A DNA stretch of 64,000 nt, taken from the NCBI GenBank assembly GCA_001910725.1, contig MJGA01000006.1, positions 1,612,001-1,676,000 of the forward strand. Direction: 5' to 3'. Within the stretch, counting starts at the first letter, position 1, and every line of letters starts with the position of its first letter. This DNA comes from Phanerodontia chrysosporium. Its lineage: Eukaryota > Basidiomycota > Agaricomycetes > Polyporales > Phanerochaetaceae. The notes under the pieces are model-generated. The model ran no database searches, had not been told where the DNA came from, and saw nothing but the letters and a program-made list of their open reading frames with translations. Shown in pieces: positions 35,568 to 45,498 of the stretch. A program made the translations under genes and the position numbers.

Positions 35568-36759
35568 ATGGTGAAAGAGCAGCAACAACCGGTTTCCGAC
35601 TTTTACGATACTCGCGGTGTTCCAATCGACATCTGGGACAACATTCTCGACCTCATCGACGATATTCCGACGTGGAAGGCCTGCGCTCTCACTTGCCGGG
35701 CCCTCCTGCGTCGCAGCCGCTACCACCTCTTTAGGAGAATTCATATCAAGAACCCCCACGACGCGCAGTTCCTTGTGTGTACCCTCCGCAAGGACCACGC
35801 CAGCCGCAGTGCCATCCGAGAGCTGCAACTCGATTTCCTCGCCACCGCGGGACCGATCGGACGAGGGCTGTTCCCAATGCTATCAAACCTGCGGGCCCTG
35901 CACATTTACTCCGCATCATCTGACGTCCTGTCCCCAGGCTGTGTACAAAGCTAGAGCCGATTGGCGAGACGGTGACGAGCCTGATGCTGGAGGGCTGCGC
36001 GTTGGCCCTGGACGACCTCGCGCCCCTGCTGGCTGCGCTACCCAACGTCAGAGATCTCGTGCTTTCCAGAGTCGCCTTCAGAGGATCGGCCCATGATTCT
36101 CTCGCCACCGAGCAGTGGAATGCTACTTGTATCCCCAGACAGTGCCTCCCGAACGGCCTAATGCCATGCACGGTGCGACAGCTGTACTTCCAGCCCCGCT
36201 ACCAGGTCAATCCAGCAATCGCCAACAAATATATGGACATTTTCGCACACAGTATGCACACTCTTGCGCTCTCACTTTCAGGGTTAAGTCGTGAGTCTTC
36301 GTTCAGTCGCCGGACTGAACAGGGCTTGATTTCAACTTTGTAGGCGGGTTATCTCTGCAAGGCGTCCTTTCCCTCCGATACTTACATCTAGAATTCGACA
36401 TAAGTATGGTGGAAGTTTGTATAGACATTCTCCGCAGTCTACCTCCAGAGATACTTGTAGGCTTATCCCTGGCAGTTAGGAGCTCTCAGCCGTGGCGACG
36501 CGTAGCCCCGGAAACGATACCATGGGAGCGCATATCTGCGCTCTCGAGCTTGGACGGCGTACTCTCGCACCCTCATTTCTCCTCATTACGCCGGTTGAGC
36601 GCGCGATGCACCATGATCCAGTCGCAATGGAGTATGGCTTTGTCCCCGCTGCAGTGCTGCGGCCACATTATGACTGTCTTGTTACCGAGTCTGAATCCCG
36701 AGGTTTGGGATGACACTCTCGAAGACGTGTTCAGATTTGGGCCTGCTATCCGAGAATGA
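35568..36759 (+). pseudogene. F-box paralogue A of the tandem family, one frame break
   Basis: This member belongs to the same family as the genes at 51,715 and 53,999. F-box: VPIDIWDNILDLIDDIPTWK, ACALTCRALLRRSRYHLFRR. Then SRSAIRELQLDFLATAGPIG, and the frame breaks near 35,940 and resumes as GETVTSLMLEGCALALDDLA. An intron GTGAGT ... TTGTAG (about 36,292-36,343) sits at the same place as in both paralogues. The C-terminal exon reads ILRSLPPEILVGLSLAV, the shared PWERISALSSLDGVLSHPHF and SSLRRLSARC. A likely SCF adaptor if functional. The start Met at 35,568 is chosen because it aligns with the paralogue starts. Confidence 0.6.
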
Positions 36760-37513
36760 TAGGTAAGAATCTTCTATGTGCTACGATCGGACGTTGAACT
36801 GACGACTTTCTCTCTGCTTCACCCCGTGCAGTGCTACATGCAGATACAGGATGTCATCTTGCACACTGCAATACGTCGAAGAGCAGAATAAGAAGACGAG
36901 GAAACCAGAAAGATATCCGACCTACGCGGCAACGAACCACATTAGTCCGGACACTCGATATTCGGTGTTCGACTAGGCTCGCCCCCCTCATTGTTAGAGC
37001 GTGACTCCTAAGTTGATCTATTGTACAAATGTGTAACATGCTTCCAATCGCTTACAGGGTCAGGCTCAGTCCTCTGAATGCAGGCTACCTGAACGCAGTG
37101 GGATGCTCATCATCACTCTCGTGCATGAAGCATCGTCCATTCCAGCCCTCGCACCCAAGTGTCTGACCTCGGTGTGTCGGATACATGCTGTGGAACGCGA
37201 GACTGAACAGTTTCTACCCTCGAGGTTTCCTCCTGTGGACGCTCCCCGCAAATCGACGATGTTGGCATTGTCAGCCTTTGGAAGGCTTGCAAGAACGTAA
37301 TCTCGTGGGAACCCGCCCTGCCACGATGCCCGCACGTTAGTGATGTACAGGTTTTACCGCGTGTATTCAACGCGTCCGATGGCAGCAGCTCTTGTGATCC
37401 CCTCGCCCACCGTCTCTTTCCTCCGTCCTCGCCTCTCGCCCCTACGACTACGCCCTGCCATCGTCTACACTCTCCGCATCCCTCACGACCCACCACGCTG
37501 CCTGGCAACCCAT
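36760..37513. other. Spacer without recognised gene
   Basis: About 750 bases between F-box genes. Short frames are present on both strands without protein-like content. Confidence 0.4.
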
Positions 37514-37960
37514 ATGGAGTCTTCGGTAACCGGTGCTTCGCCTGCACCTCGTGCGAGAGGCTGGGACCTGCCCGAGGAGATTCTGCATGATATCATGTTC
37601 CTCATTAAGCTGAAGAAGAAGGAGGAATACGCAAAGGACAATCAGAGAGCACGTGCAAAACATGCCATCCTGGCGCCGAGCCTAGTGAACAAGTACTGGG
37701 CCGCCGCGGTTCGCCCACTGCTCTTCCGGATGCTTAGGCTGCGCAATCTTGAAGACGTGCTCTTCATGAAGGACATAGTCCTCAGCCCTGCGTTCGCGAC
37801 CTCTGGCCTGGGGACAGCCATTGAAACGATATACATATGCCTGGTACTCTAGACACGTCTCAAGCGACGGCGCATCGACACCTGCACACTCAAACCCTTT
37901 CGCAGTCATACCCAAGGCTCTTACGTTCTTCCTGCGCCTAAATACGTTGTTCCTGGATAG

Positions 37961-37965
37961 CACAC
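37961..37965. repeat. Copia target-site duplication, left (CACAC)
   Basis: CACAC directly precedes the left LTR and is repeated at 42,755-42,759. Confidence 0.9.
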
Positions 37966-38305
37966 TGTTGTAATTCACGCAGGAGTGAAGGGGGAAAACG
38001 ACTGATGGATTTTCTAGCTATTTTCGACAAGTACTTATACGGTAGATAACAGTACCCGAGCACTACTATAGAGAGGATACCGGATTCTGAAACGAATAAG
38101 AAAAAGACGGATAACTACAATGAGAAGGGATTAATAAGATAATATCAAAGCTTTGTGAGCCGGAATGAAATGTAGTACTCGAGCCAATGGCCGTGCCCCG
38201 GAGGGCGTAATTACCGAGTCCCGATACCTGCCATCTTGGGGCATCCGCCCAGGAGCGCGTGCGCCTTCGGCGCATCATCCCGCCGGCGCCTCGGAGATAA
38301 CAACA
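37966..38305 (-). repeat. Copia LTR (3' LTR in element orientation)
   Basis: 340 bases, beginning TGTTGTAATT and ending GATAACAACA on the plus strand. It matches the copy at 42,415-42,754 base for base as far as I could compare. Confidence 0.95.
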
Positions 38306-38314
38306 CTCCCCCTC
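38306..38314 (-). other. Copia polypurine tract
   Basis: GAGGGGGAG on the minus strand directly abuts the 3' LTR, the expected primer for plus-strand DNA synthesis. It overlaps the end of the pol reading frame. Confidence 0.85.
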
Positions 38315-41300
38315 AACGAGCAGCCATGCTCGCGAGTGCAAGCTGCCGGGTGTGCGTAGGCTTGGCGAGCGCCTTCGTGAGCATGTCGGCGCAGTTGTCT
38401 TCAGAGGCGCAGTGGCGGACCTCGATGTCGCCGGCGTCGATGCGTTCGCGAATAAAATGATGCCGGATGTCGATGTGCTTCGACCGGGCGTGGAACTGAT
38501 TGTCGTGGGCGAAAGCGATGGCGGACTGATTGTCCGTGAAAAGCTGTGTGGGCGCGTCCGAGGTAACGCCGAGCTCTTCGAGTAGGCGACGAAGCCAGAT
38601 GGCCTCTTTGCCCGCGTGGGAAAGGGCAATGTACTCGGCTTCCATAGTGGAGAGGGCGACGGTCGGTTGCTTCTTCGAGCTCCAGCTGACGGTGCCGGTG
38701 CCGACCTTGAAAGCGTAGCCCGAGACCGAGCGGCGGTCGAAGCCTTGAGCCCAGTCGGCGTCTGAGTATCCGATCAGTGTCGGCTCGGAGGCCGCGGAGA
38801 AAGTGATGCCGAGGTCGCGCGTTCCCTTGAGGTACCGGAGGACGTGCTTGACAGCGGTCCAGTGCGTGAGCGAAGGACGCGAGGTGAATTGCGAGAGCGT
38901 CTGGACGGCGAAAGCGATGTCGGGACGAGTGCCGACGGAGGCGTACATGAGCGATCCGATCGCGGCGGCGTAGGGAACGTCGGCGGGTTCCTCGTCTTCC
39001 GAGAGCGGAAGTAGTTTGACGTTCGGGTCGAGGGGGGTCGAGACCGGATTGGCGTCGGTCATGCCGAAACGTTCCAGGATGACGTTGATGTATCGCGCTT
39101 GGTGCAGCTTGAGTGTGCGCGCAGTGCGGTCGCGTTCGATCTGCAGGCCGATGAAGTTTCGGAGGCCGCCCGATGACGTGATGGCGAAATGATGGGATAT
39201 GTCGAGCTTGAGCGCGTCGAGATCAGCGCGCTTCCCGTACAGCGTCGTGTCGTCGACGTGAAGGAGAGCCATCGTGAGCGTGTCTGCGTGCTTGTAATAA
39301 ACGCAAGGGTCAGCCTGTGAGCGAGTGTAGCCCAGAGTAGAAGTGAGGACGTGGTTGAGCAGGTCGTTCCAGACTCTGCCCGCCTGCTTGAGGCCGTAGA
39401 TCGCCTTGAGCATGATGTAAACGCGTCCCGAGTTGTCGTCATAGCCGGGTGCCTGGCGCATGTAGATCGTCTCTTGCAGCGGCCCGTTGAGGTAGGCGCC
39501 CTCGTAATCGAGATCGTCGTCGTCGAGGTCGAGGATGGTGGCGAGGGCGGCGCAGGCGCGATACGACTCGAGGCGCACGACTGGCGCGTAGGTCGCGAAA
39601 TAATCCTGTCCGGGGATCTGTGAGAAACCCTGAGCAACGAGACGTGCCTTGTATTTCTTGATCGCGCCGGACGCGTCGCGTTTGATGGCGAAAACCCATC
39701 GGCAGCCAATAGCCTTCCTCCCCTCCGGCAGCTCCCCCAGCTTGAAGGTCTCCCTGGCCTCCAGCTGTCGCATCTCCGCGTCCATGGCCTTTTGCCATTC
39801 CGCCCAATCGTCCCTGTTCTTGACTTCTTGAATCGATGTCGGGTGGTCGGGATCGTATGCTGCAAAGCACAGGTGTGCCTGGGCGCCAGACGGCTGATCG
39901 GACTTCGGAGTGATCTTGCCTGTCTCGTGGAGTTGTCGGTAATCGACGCGAGTGGTCGATCGGGATGACGTGCGCGTCGGCGCGGGTGCCGGCTTGGTCG
40001 TGGGCTTCGCGGAAGCTTTCTGCGTGACGGGAGCCTCGGGCTTGGATGGCGGAGGCGTAGGCGTAGCCGAAGTCGGTGCCGTGGAACTCTCCCCCTCAAG
40101 CCTGAGGGGACCGTCGACGAGGGGGACGGTGTACGGCTTCTGTCTCTGGAAAATGACGTCACGCGAGACCTGAATGCTGCGCATACCTGGGATGTAGTAG
40201 CGCCATCCCGCGCTGTTGTCCGAGATGCCGGTGAAGATAAACTTCTCCGACTTCGCGTCGAGCTTCCCAGTGCGGCGGGCCGCGGGTACTAAGACCCAGC
40301 AAGGAATGCCGAACTCTTGCGCGTCTTGTAAGTCCGGTTTCTTGTTCCAGAACTGCTCGTAGGGCGTGGTGCCGCGAAGTACACGGGTGGGCGTGCGGTT
40401 CTTGAGATAGACCGCGTAGGCGAAAGCCTCCTGCCAAAGGAACTTCGGCAGGTCGCGCGCTAGCAGCATAGCGCGCGCGCGTTCAGCGAGTGTGCGGTTG
40501 AGCCGCTTGGCGACGCCGTTCTGGGGAGGGGAATACGGAGCGGTGGTCCGAAGAATGATGCCGTGCCCGTCGAGGTAAGACTTGAATTGTCCTTCCGTGA
40601 ATTCTTTGGCGTTGTCCACATGGACGGTTTTGATGCGCTTGCCGAGCTGTGTCTCGAGTAATTTCTCGTACTGTTTGAAGCGATCGAGAGCAGCGTCGCG
40701 TGTGCGGAGGAAATAGATCATGACGTACCGGGAGCCCGCGTCTGTGAAGCTGAGAATATAGAGGTTGCCCTGGAGGGAGGCAATGGACGCAGGGCCCCAG
40801 ATGTCGGAGAAGACCAGATCTCCGATTTGATGGATCCGCGGTGTAGCGATCTCGGGGAATGGAGCGCGCGCGTGCTTCGCCTGGATGCAAGTCTCGCAAT
40901 CAAAATCAGGGTCCGACGTGTCATCGACCGTCATTCCATCAACAAGGTTCAGACGGTGCATTTCGCGCAACTGTCCCTTGTTAATGTGCCCCAAAGCGCA
41001 ATGCCACTCGTACCAGGTACGAGAGGTGCGGACTGCGAGTGCGTGAGAGGTGGGGGAATTACCGGCGCGGCGTCCCTGAACAGCCATGTAGTATAGGTTG
41101 TTCCCAGCCTTGCGCCCGGTAGCGATAACGCGCGAGCCATCCAGGATCTGGAGCTCGTCCCCCTTGCCTGCGAAAGTCAGGCCGTGACCGGTCATACGCC
41201 CGAGGGACAGCAGGTTATATTCCATGCTGGGCGCGTGCAGCGCGTCCTTCAGAATTGCGGAAACGGGGCCGGCCGCCGTAACGAATGTTACGCGCACATT

Positions 41301-42262
41301 GCCGACCCCCAGCGCTGCACAAGCGCCAGCACCGCTGATGGTGCTTCCTGGAGTCTCGGTGTAAGAAATAAATGCATCACGGTCACGCACGATGTGAGAT
41401 TCGCAGGCGGTATCTCCCAGCCAAATCTCCCCATTGTTATTCTTAACAGCGTAGACCTTCGTGTCCTGGTGCGCGACGAACGCGTAGGACTCGTCTTTGT
41501 CGTCGAGTTCGACCACGTGGGCGGATGATTTGCCCTTGCCGGCGGCAGCGCCGGACTGCTGGTTCGTGGAGCGGCACTCGGGTTTGATGTGCCCCTCCTT
41601 GTTGCACGCGTGGCAGAAGACGCCGGTTCGGAATTTCGGCTTCTTCTTGCGCGGACCCTGTCCCTTGCCGCGCTTAGCGACCAGAGCGGTCACGGTCGCC
41701 TGCCCTCGTTCTTTGTGGCGTTGTTCCTCAGTCATGATACGTCCGATGACGTCGGCGGACGAGACTGTGCTGGGCATGGAGGTGACGAAGGCATCCCACG
41801 AAGGGGGAAGCGCAGACAAGATATTGAAAGCGTACTCTTCGTCATTGACGGTGCCGCCCGCCAAGATAATCTCCTCCCGCCACTGACCCATCTTTCTGAT
41901 CTCTGCCTCCATGTCTGCCCCTTCCTCGATCCTGTACCTCTGCAGCCTCCTCGTCGCAGTGACCTTCGACTGAGTGCCTTGCGTAGCGTAGATGTTCTTG
42001 AGCGTGTCCCACGCGTCCTTGGAGGAAGTCGCGCTTGCGATGTGGGTGACAATCGTGGGGAACATCGGAGCCGGATGGCGCTAAGCGCCTTGCGATCGTT
42101 CTTCTCGAAAGCAGGGACGAGGGCTGTGTCTGCAGGGCGTGTCTTCTTTCCGAGGGCGTATTCTAAGATGTCTTGTTCGGTGAGGATGTCTTGGACGAGG
42201 ATTTGCCAGGAGAAGTAATTCTCCGCGCCTTTGAGAGGCTCGATCTTGGGCATGTCGGACAT
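38313..42262 (-). CDS. Copia Gag-Pol polyprotein, one frame break in Gag
   Basis: The polyprotein of the element, about 1,310 codons. The start MSDMPKIEPLKGAENYFSWQ is a typical copia Gag N-terminus. The frame changes by one base near 42,070 and resumes as MFPTIVTHIASATSSKDAWD. Downstream of this 1,250 codons are uninterrupted: zinc knuckle CHACNKEGHIKPEC; protease WLGDTACESHIV; integrase with WHCALGHINKGQL, CETCIQAKHARAPF, FTDAGSRYVMIYFLRTRD and NGVAKRLNRTLAERARAML; reverse transcriptase CRWVFAIKRDASGAIKKYKA, YLNGPLQETIYM and LLHVDDTTLYG; RNase H SYSDADWAQGFDRRSVSGYA-like and STMEAEYIALSHAGKEA. The Gag break would stop normal translation unless it is a sequencing indel. Confidence 0.95.
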
Positions 42263-42402
42263 TCGGTGCGGTAATCGCGTGGGCGTCTAGATGAGGTCCG
42301 TACTGGACGTAGAGTTTTGATCCGCAATGGATCGACAGCTAGCGTGATCCGCACTGGATCTGCAGTGAGAGGGTGATCGTCGTGAACGGTTAGAGCGAGC
42401 CG

Positions 42403-42414
42403 GGGCTCATAACC
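42403..42414 (-). other. Copia primer-binding site, internal initiator tRNA-Met type
   Basis: Directly inside the 5' LTR the minus strand reads GGTTATGAGCCC. This is complementary to GGGCUCAUAACC, the anticodon stem-loop of initiator tRNA-Met (as in the yeast tRNA), not to the tRNA 3' end. Priming from a cleaved tRNA-iMet half is known for Drosophila copia and yeast Ty5. Confidence 0.8.
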
Positions 42415-42754
42415 TGTTGTAATTCACGCAGGAGTGAAGGGGGAAAACGACTGATGGATTTTCTAGCTATTTTCGACAAGTACTTATACGGTAGATAACA
42501 GTACCCGAGCACTACTATAGAGAGGATACCGGATTCTGAAACGAATAAGAAAAAGACGGATAACTACAATGAGAAGGGATTAATAAGATAATATCAAAGC
42601 TTTGTGAGCCGGAATGAAATGTAGTACTCGAGCCAATGGCCGTGCCCCGGAGGGCGTAATTACCGAGTCCCGATACCTGCCATCTTGGGGCATCCGCCCA
42701 GGAGCGCGTGCGCCTTCGGCGCATCATCCCGCCGGCGCCTCGGAGATAACAACA
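42415..42754 (-). repeat. Copia LTR (5' LTR in element orientation)
   Basis: The second 340-base copy, at a constant offset of 4,449 bases from the left copy, with no difference seen by eye. Confidence 0.95.
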
Positions 42755-42759
42755 CACAC
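42755..42759. repeat. Copia target-site duplication, right (CACAC)
   Basis: Second copy of CACAC, followed by the resumed F-box coding frame. Confidence 0.9.
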
Positions 42760-43957
42760 ATCTTGCAAGCTGCGCCAAACTCGTTAGAATCATCGACAGC
42801 TTCCCCACTTTGAAGTACTGCCACTGTATAAACATTACACTCGTCGACCCATCGCCTTATGTGCCGCCGCGCTGGAGACAGCAACAGTCCACGGCCCGGA
42901 GGCCTCTGTTGTCCTGTCGCATCGCAGCCACCAAGGACCTGACGCTTGCTGCCCAAGCGACGCTTGCATCGGCTATCCTCAGGGTTCCTGAAAGACTGAA
43001 CCTCGATAACGAGGCGTTTGAGAGCTGTCCTGACTGCGCTGGTTGCGGTTGTCCCTGCTGCATGGAAGCAAGTCACTTTCGAACTATTGGATCACGATCA
43101 AAACCATTTTGGTAGGCATATTTGGCTGCATTTGTTGGACCATACTCATGTTCTTCAGGTAAAGCGGCAATCCACTTCTCAAGAAGCAAGCACGATCTTC
43201 ACAGGGGGTTGCTGATGCATTGGTTATTGTCCGCCAGCATAGCGCAGGGTTGTTATCCACCGAACTGCCTTCGTCTGCAGACATTTGCCAGATTGTGGTT
43301 TCCGGGTCATTTCCAGGCATGCACGTCACTGGTCCTACGTCCCTCGATCTCTTACACTCAGAGAACCTTGCAGCGGTTTCAAGCCTCGAGAAACTCAGAA
43401 TATGGGCCCGGCCGGGCAACAGCGGTGATCTGAACGGGATGACGAAGATTCTGTGTGCGGTGTTGCGCCGCACCCAGCTATCCTGGGCCCTCGACTCTCG
43501 CCGGCTTGAGTTCATACAGAGTCTCGACAGCAAGAGGAACAGCATTCTCTCCAGCGACACCATCCTCTCGCGGTCCACAGAGCACATCATCGAGGACAAA
43601 CATATTACCCTCGATATCCCAGAGCAGGCTGAATGGCTCCTGCGCGGTCAGCCAAAGAATAGGGATGCCTACCTGGGGCAACTTGCCCTTCAGCGCGCAG
43701 CGGCATCGACTCTTGCGGATTGCAGCACTCCTGCTGTAGCGGGAACTTTAGCAGACCCCGAACAAGCAGAGAGTAGCGGATCGGATGCGAAATAGCGCGC
43801 GCGTATCATACAGGGGTTCTGGGTGGGCTGGAGTGGAAGAGTGAGCGCGGCGGGGCACACGCGATGTGGAGCAGCAAGGTTCTGGGTGGCATGAATCCGC
43901 AGCGAAGGCGTAGTTCGCGAGCGCGCACAGGGAGTGCGAGTCGGGCCTCGTGGCGCT

Positions 43958-43962
43958 CGGCA
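43958..43962. repeat. Gypsy target-site duplication, left (CGGCA)
   Basis: CGGCA immediately precedes the left gypsy LTR and recurs at 51,658-51,662. Confidence 0.92.
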
Positions 43963-44432
43963 TGTCACGGATGTGACGGCGCAGCCCTATTTTTCGCCGA
44001 TTTTTGGCTATTTCCCTCGATTAATCCAACGGGCGAGCAGCCCCCGCGCCGTCTGGAGTCCTAGCCGCCCACGCTCAGCGCCTGGCCACTCAGCGCCAGC
44101 GCCCTGATGGCGCATCACCCCTAGACGCCAGCGCATCCCGCTGCGCGCTCAGACACTGCCCGGATCACCGGTCTGCCTTGCAACCGGTTCCCCAGATCGC
44201 CGAGGAGGCACTGTCATCCCTGATGACTCCCCTCGCCGAGACACGCCGAGCTGATCAGCCTGATGACACAGCCTCGGCCCGACGCAGCCTCGAGACACTG
44301 CCAGCTGACACAGCCTCGTGGCATAGCCCCAGCACAGCCTCGCCGCGCAGCCCGCGTCGCAGCCTCGCTGGCTATGCTGAGCGCTGCCCATCAGCTTATG
44401 TAATCGTATACCCTGCCCTAAAGGACCTGTAG

Positions 44433-44440
44433 TATATAAG
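44433..44440 (+). promoter_or_regulatory. TATA box of the gypsy LTR promoter
   Basis: TATATAAG lies 34 bases before the A at 44,467, which is the first base that pairs with the primer-binding site. Position and sequence suit an RNA polymerase II core promoter. The same box occurs at 51,434 in the 3' LTR. Confidence 0.75.
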
Positions 44441-44494
44441 GGTAGCTCCCCTCGCTCCTGTCCGTCATCTCGACCTCTTGGTCAATACGGACAG

Positions 44495-44553
44495 GTAAGC
44501 CCGTTGTTTGTACAGTAGTTACTAGTGCTAATACACTTGGTCAATACGGACAG
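44495..44553 (+). other. Candidate intron in the LTR leader (U5/R)
   Basis: GTAAGC follows CAG (consensus donor), a branch-like GTGCTAATAC lies about 20 bases before the end, and the intron ends GGACAG. The length of 59 bases is typical for basidiomycetes. The 18 bases ending the upstream exon (CTTGGTCAATACGGACAG) are identical to the last 18 bases of the intron. Confidence 0.55.
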
Positions 44554-44658
44554 TTGCACAAACCGTTCGTCGCCGCGTGACCCGCTCCGCTGCGCCATCT
44601 CGTCGACCTCCCCATTCGTGCTCCCTCGTGTAGCGTTGAGCCTCCGCTCCGCGACATT

Positions 44659-44668
44659 AGGTCGAGAT
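44659..44668 (+). other. Self-priming primer-binding site
   Basis: AGGTCGAGAT, two bases after the LTR, is the exact reverse complement of ATCTCGACCT at 44,467-44,476, which lies where the RNA should start. This is the arrangement in the fission yeast element Tf1 and its relatives, where the RNA 5' end folds back as primer. I found no match to a tRNA 3' end here. Confidence 0.75.
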
Positions 44669-44793
44669 CTTTTGGGTGCCCTAGGCATTTTCCCTACCGC
44701 TCCCCCCAAACCCCGTTTAAAAAAGTTTATTCCCTCCGTTTAAAGCGAGTACGTCGTAGTCGAGCTGCCTGCTCACTCCGTACACGTTGCTAA

Positions 44794-45498
44794 GGTCCTT
44801 ACTTCACAGTGCCGAAAGACGTCCGGCTGAAGGACCACATTCCCCAGCGCATCTTCGACCGCCTCCAACGTCGACGCGAGGCCGGTAACCCCGTCAAGTG
44901 GACGGACCGCAAAGTCAAGGCGGTCATCAAGCACGTCTCCACGCTCCCGACACCTCCGCCCTCTGTCCCCTCCATCAACTGGACTGCCGTCCGCGAGGCT
45001 CGCGAAGCCGAACAGCGCGTAGGCAACCGCATCCGCGAGCAGCGCCAACGCGAGGCGCAAGAAGCCCAGGCCGCCGTAGCCGCCTCCTCCTCGAAGCTCA
45101 GTTTGGCAGAGCGCCTCAGCGCCGCCCCGACGTACGAGCCCATCGCCCGCAAGCCCGTCGGCATCGACATTCCCAAATACTCCCCCACCGACCTCGTCGG
45201 CATCTTCACGCCCAAGCTCGACGCGACCATCAAGCGTCTCAAGGCCGTCGAGGAAGTCGACCTATTCCACCTCGTCAACAGCGATCGTGCGCGAGGAGTT
45301 TGCCAGCTGCTCGAACGACTTCAGCAGATCCGCAACGAACTCAGCCGCCTCGCCCCCACGACCACGTTTAAGGAGTGGCACCAGTACGAGCTTGGACTTG
45401 CTCAGATCGGTGACATTTCGTTTATCGGTTTAAGGCGCAACTTCCGCCGCATCGTAGGGGAGTTAGACATTGTATACCGGGCTGGATATTTCGATTAA
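44794..45498 (+). CDS. Gypsy ORF1: 234-codon open frame with no ATG
   Basis: The frame is open from after TAA at 44,791 to TAA at 45,496 and contains no Met codon. The content is protein-like: KDVRLKDHIPQRIFDRLQRR, an Ala/Glu/Arg-rich likely helix (AREAEQRVGNRIREQRQREA), SLAERLSAAPTYEPIARKPV, SPTDLVGIFTPKLDATIKRL, LLERLQQIRNELSRLAPTTT and the ending VYRAGYFD. Third positions are G/C-biased as in gag and pol. Possible non-AUG starts include GTG at 44,809. I do not recognise the family. It may be an N-terminal Gag extension reached by non-AUG initiation and joined to the gag frame by a -1 shift in the 85-base overlap, or the frame change may be an assembly indel. Confidence 0.6.
   Translation, partial: GPYFTVPKDVRLKDHIPQRIFDRLQRRREAGNPVKWTDRKVKAVIKHVSTLPTPPPSVPSINWTAVREAREAEQRVGNRIREQRQREAQEAQAAVAASSSKLSLAERLSAAPTYEPIARKPVGIDIPKYSPTDLVGIFTPKLDATIKRLKAVEEVDLFHLVNSDRARGVCQLLERLQQIRNELSRLAPTTTFKEWHQYELGLAQIGDISFIGLRRNFRRIVGELDIVYRAGYFD

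Larger units (their letters stand above)
37966..42754 (-). mobile_element. Full-length Ty1/copia LTR retrotransposon
   Basis: A 4,789-base element in minus orientation with two 340-base LTRs that look identical by eye, 5-base TSD CACAC, LTR ends TGTTG/CAACA, a PBS next to the right LTR and a polypurine tract next to the left LTR. The pol order protease-integrase-reverse transcriptase-RNase H defines the copia superfamily. It is inserted inside an F-box-like gene. Identical LTRs indicate a very recent insertion. Confidence 0.97.
37514..43795 (+). pseudogene. F-box-like gene split by a copia element
   Basis: The left part (37,514-37,965) encodes GWDLPEEILHDIMFLIKLKK, APSLVNKYWAAAVRPLLFRM and, after a one-base frame change near 37,845, FFLRLNTLFLDST. 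The right part (42,760-43,795) takes up in the same frame: LASCAKLVRIIDSFPTLKYC, PERLNLDNEA, then after a change near 43,020 VTFELLDHDQNHFGRHIWLH, an intron GTAAAG ... TTCACAG, and on to AWALDSRR-type C-terminal sequence ending AESSGSDAK. If one TSD copy and the element are taken out, the codon at the junction is intact, so the element landed in an exon. The original product would be about 490 residues with an N-terminal F-box and leucine-rich middle. Confidence 0.72.
43963..44656 (+). repeat. Gypsy 5' LTR
   Basis: 694 bases. It begins with a small palindrome (GTCAC GGAT GTGAC), contains five copies of CAGCCTCG at 44,269-44,367, a TATA box at 44,433-44,440, a predicted RNA start at 44,467, and a candidate intron at 44,495-44,553. 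It ends CGCGACA. Confidence 0.96.

Noticed and set aside
38165..41886. Several plus-strand frames over the copia element
   Set aside because: They are mirror frames of the minus-strand pol gene with no protein-like content.
44149..44432. Open frames of 80-84 codons inside both gypsy LTRs
   Set aside because: They follow the CAGCCTCG repeat structure in both directions and are present only because the repeat lacks stops.
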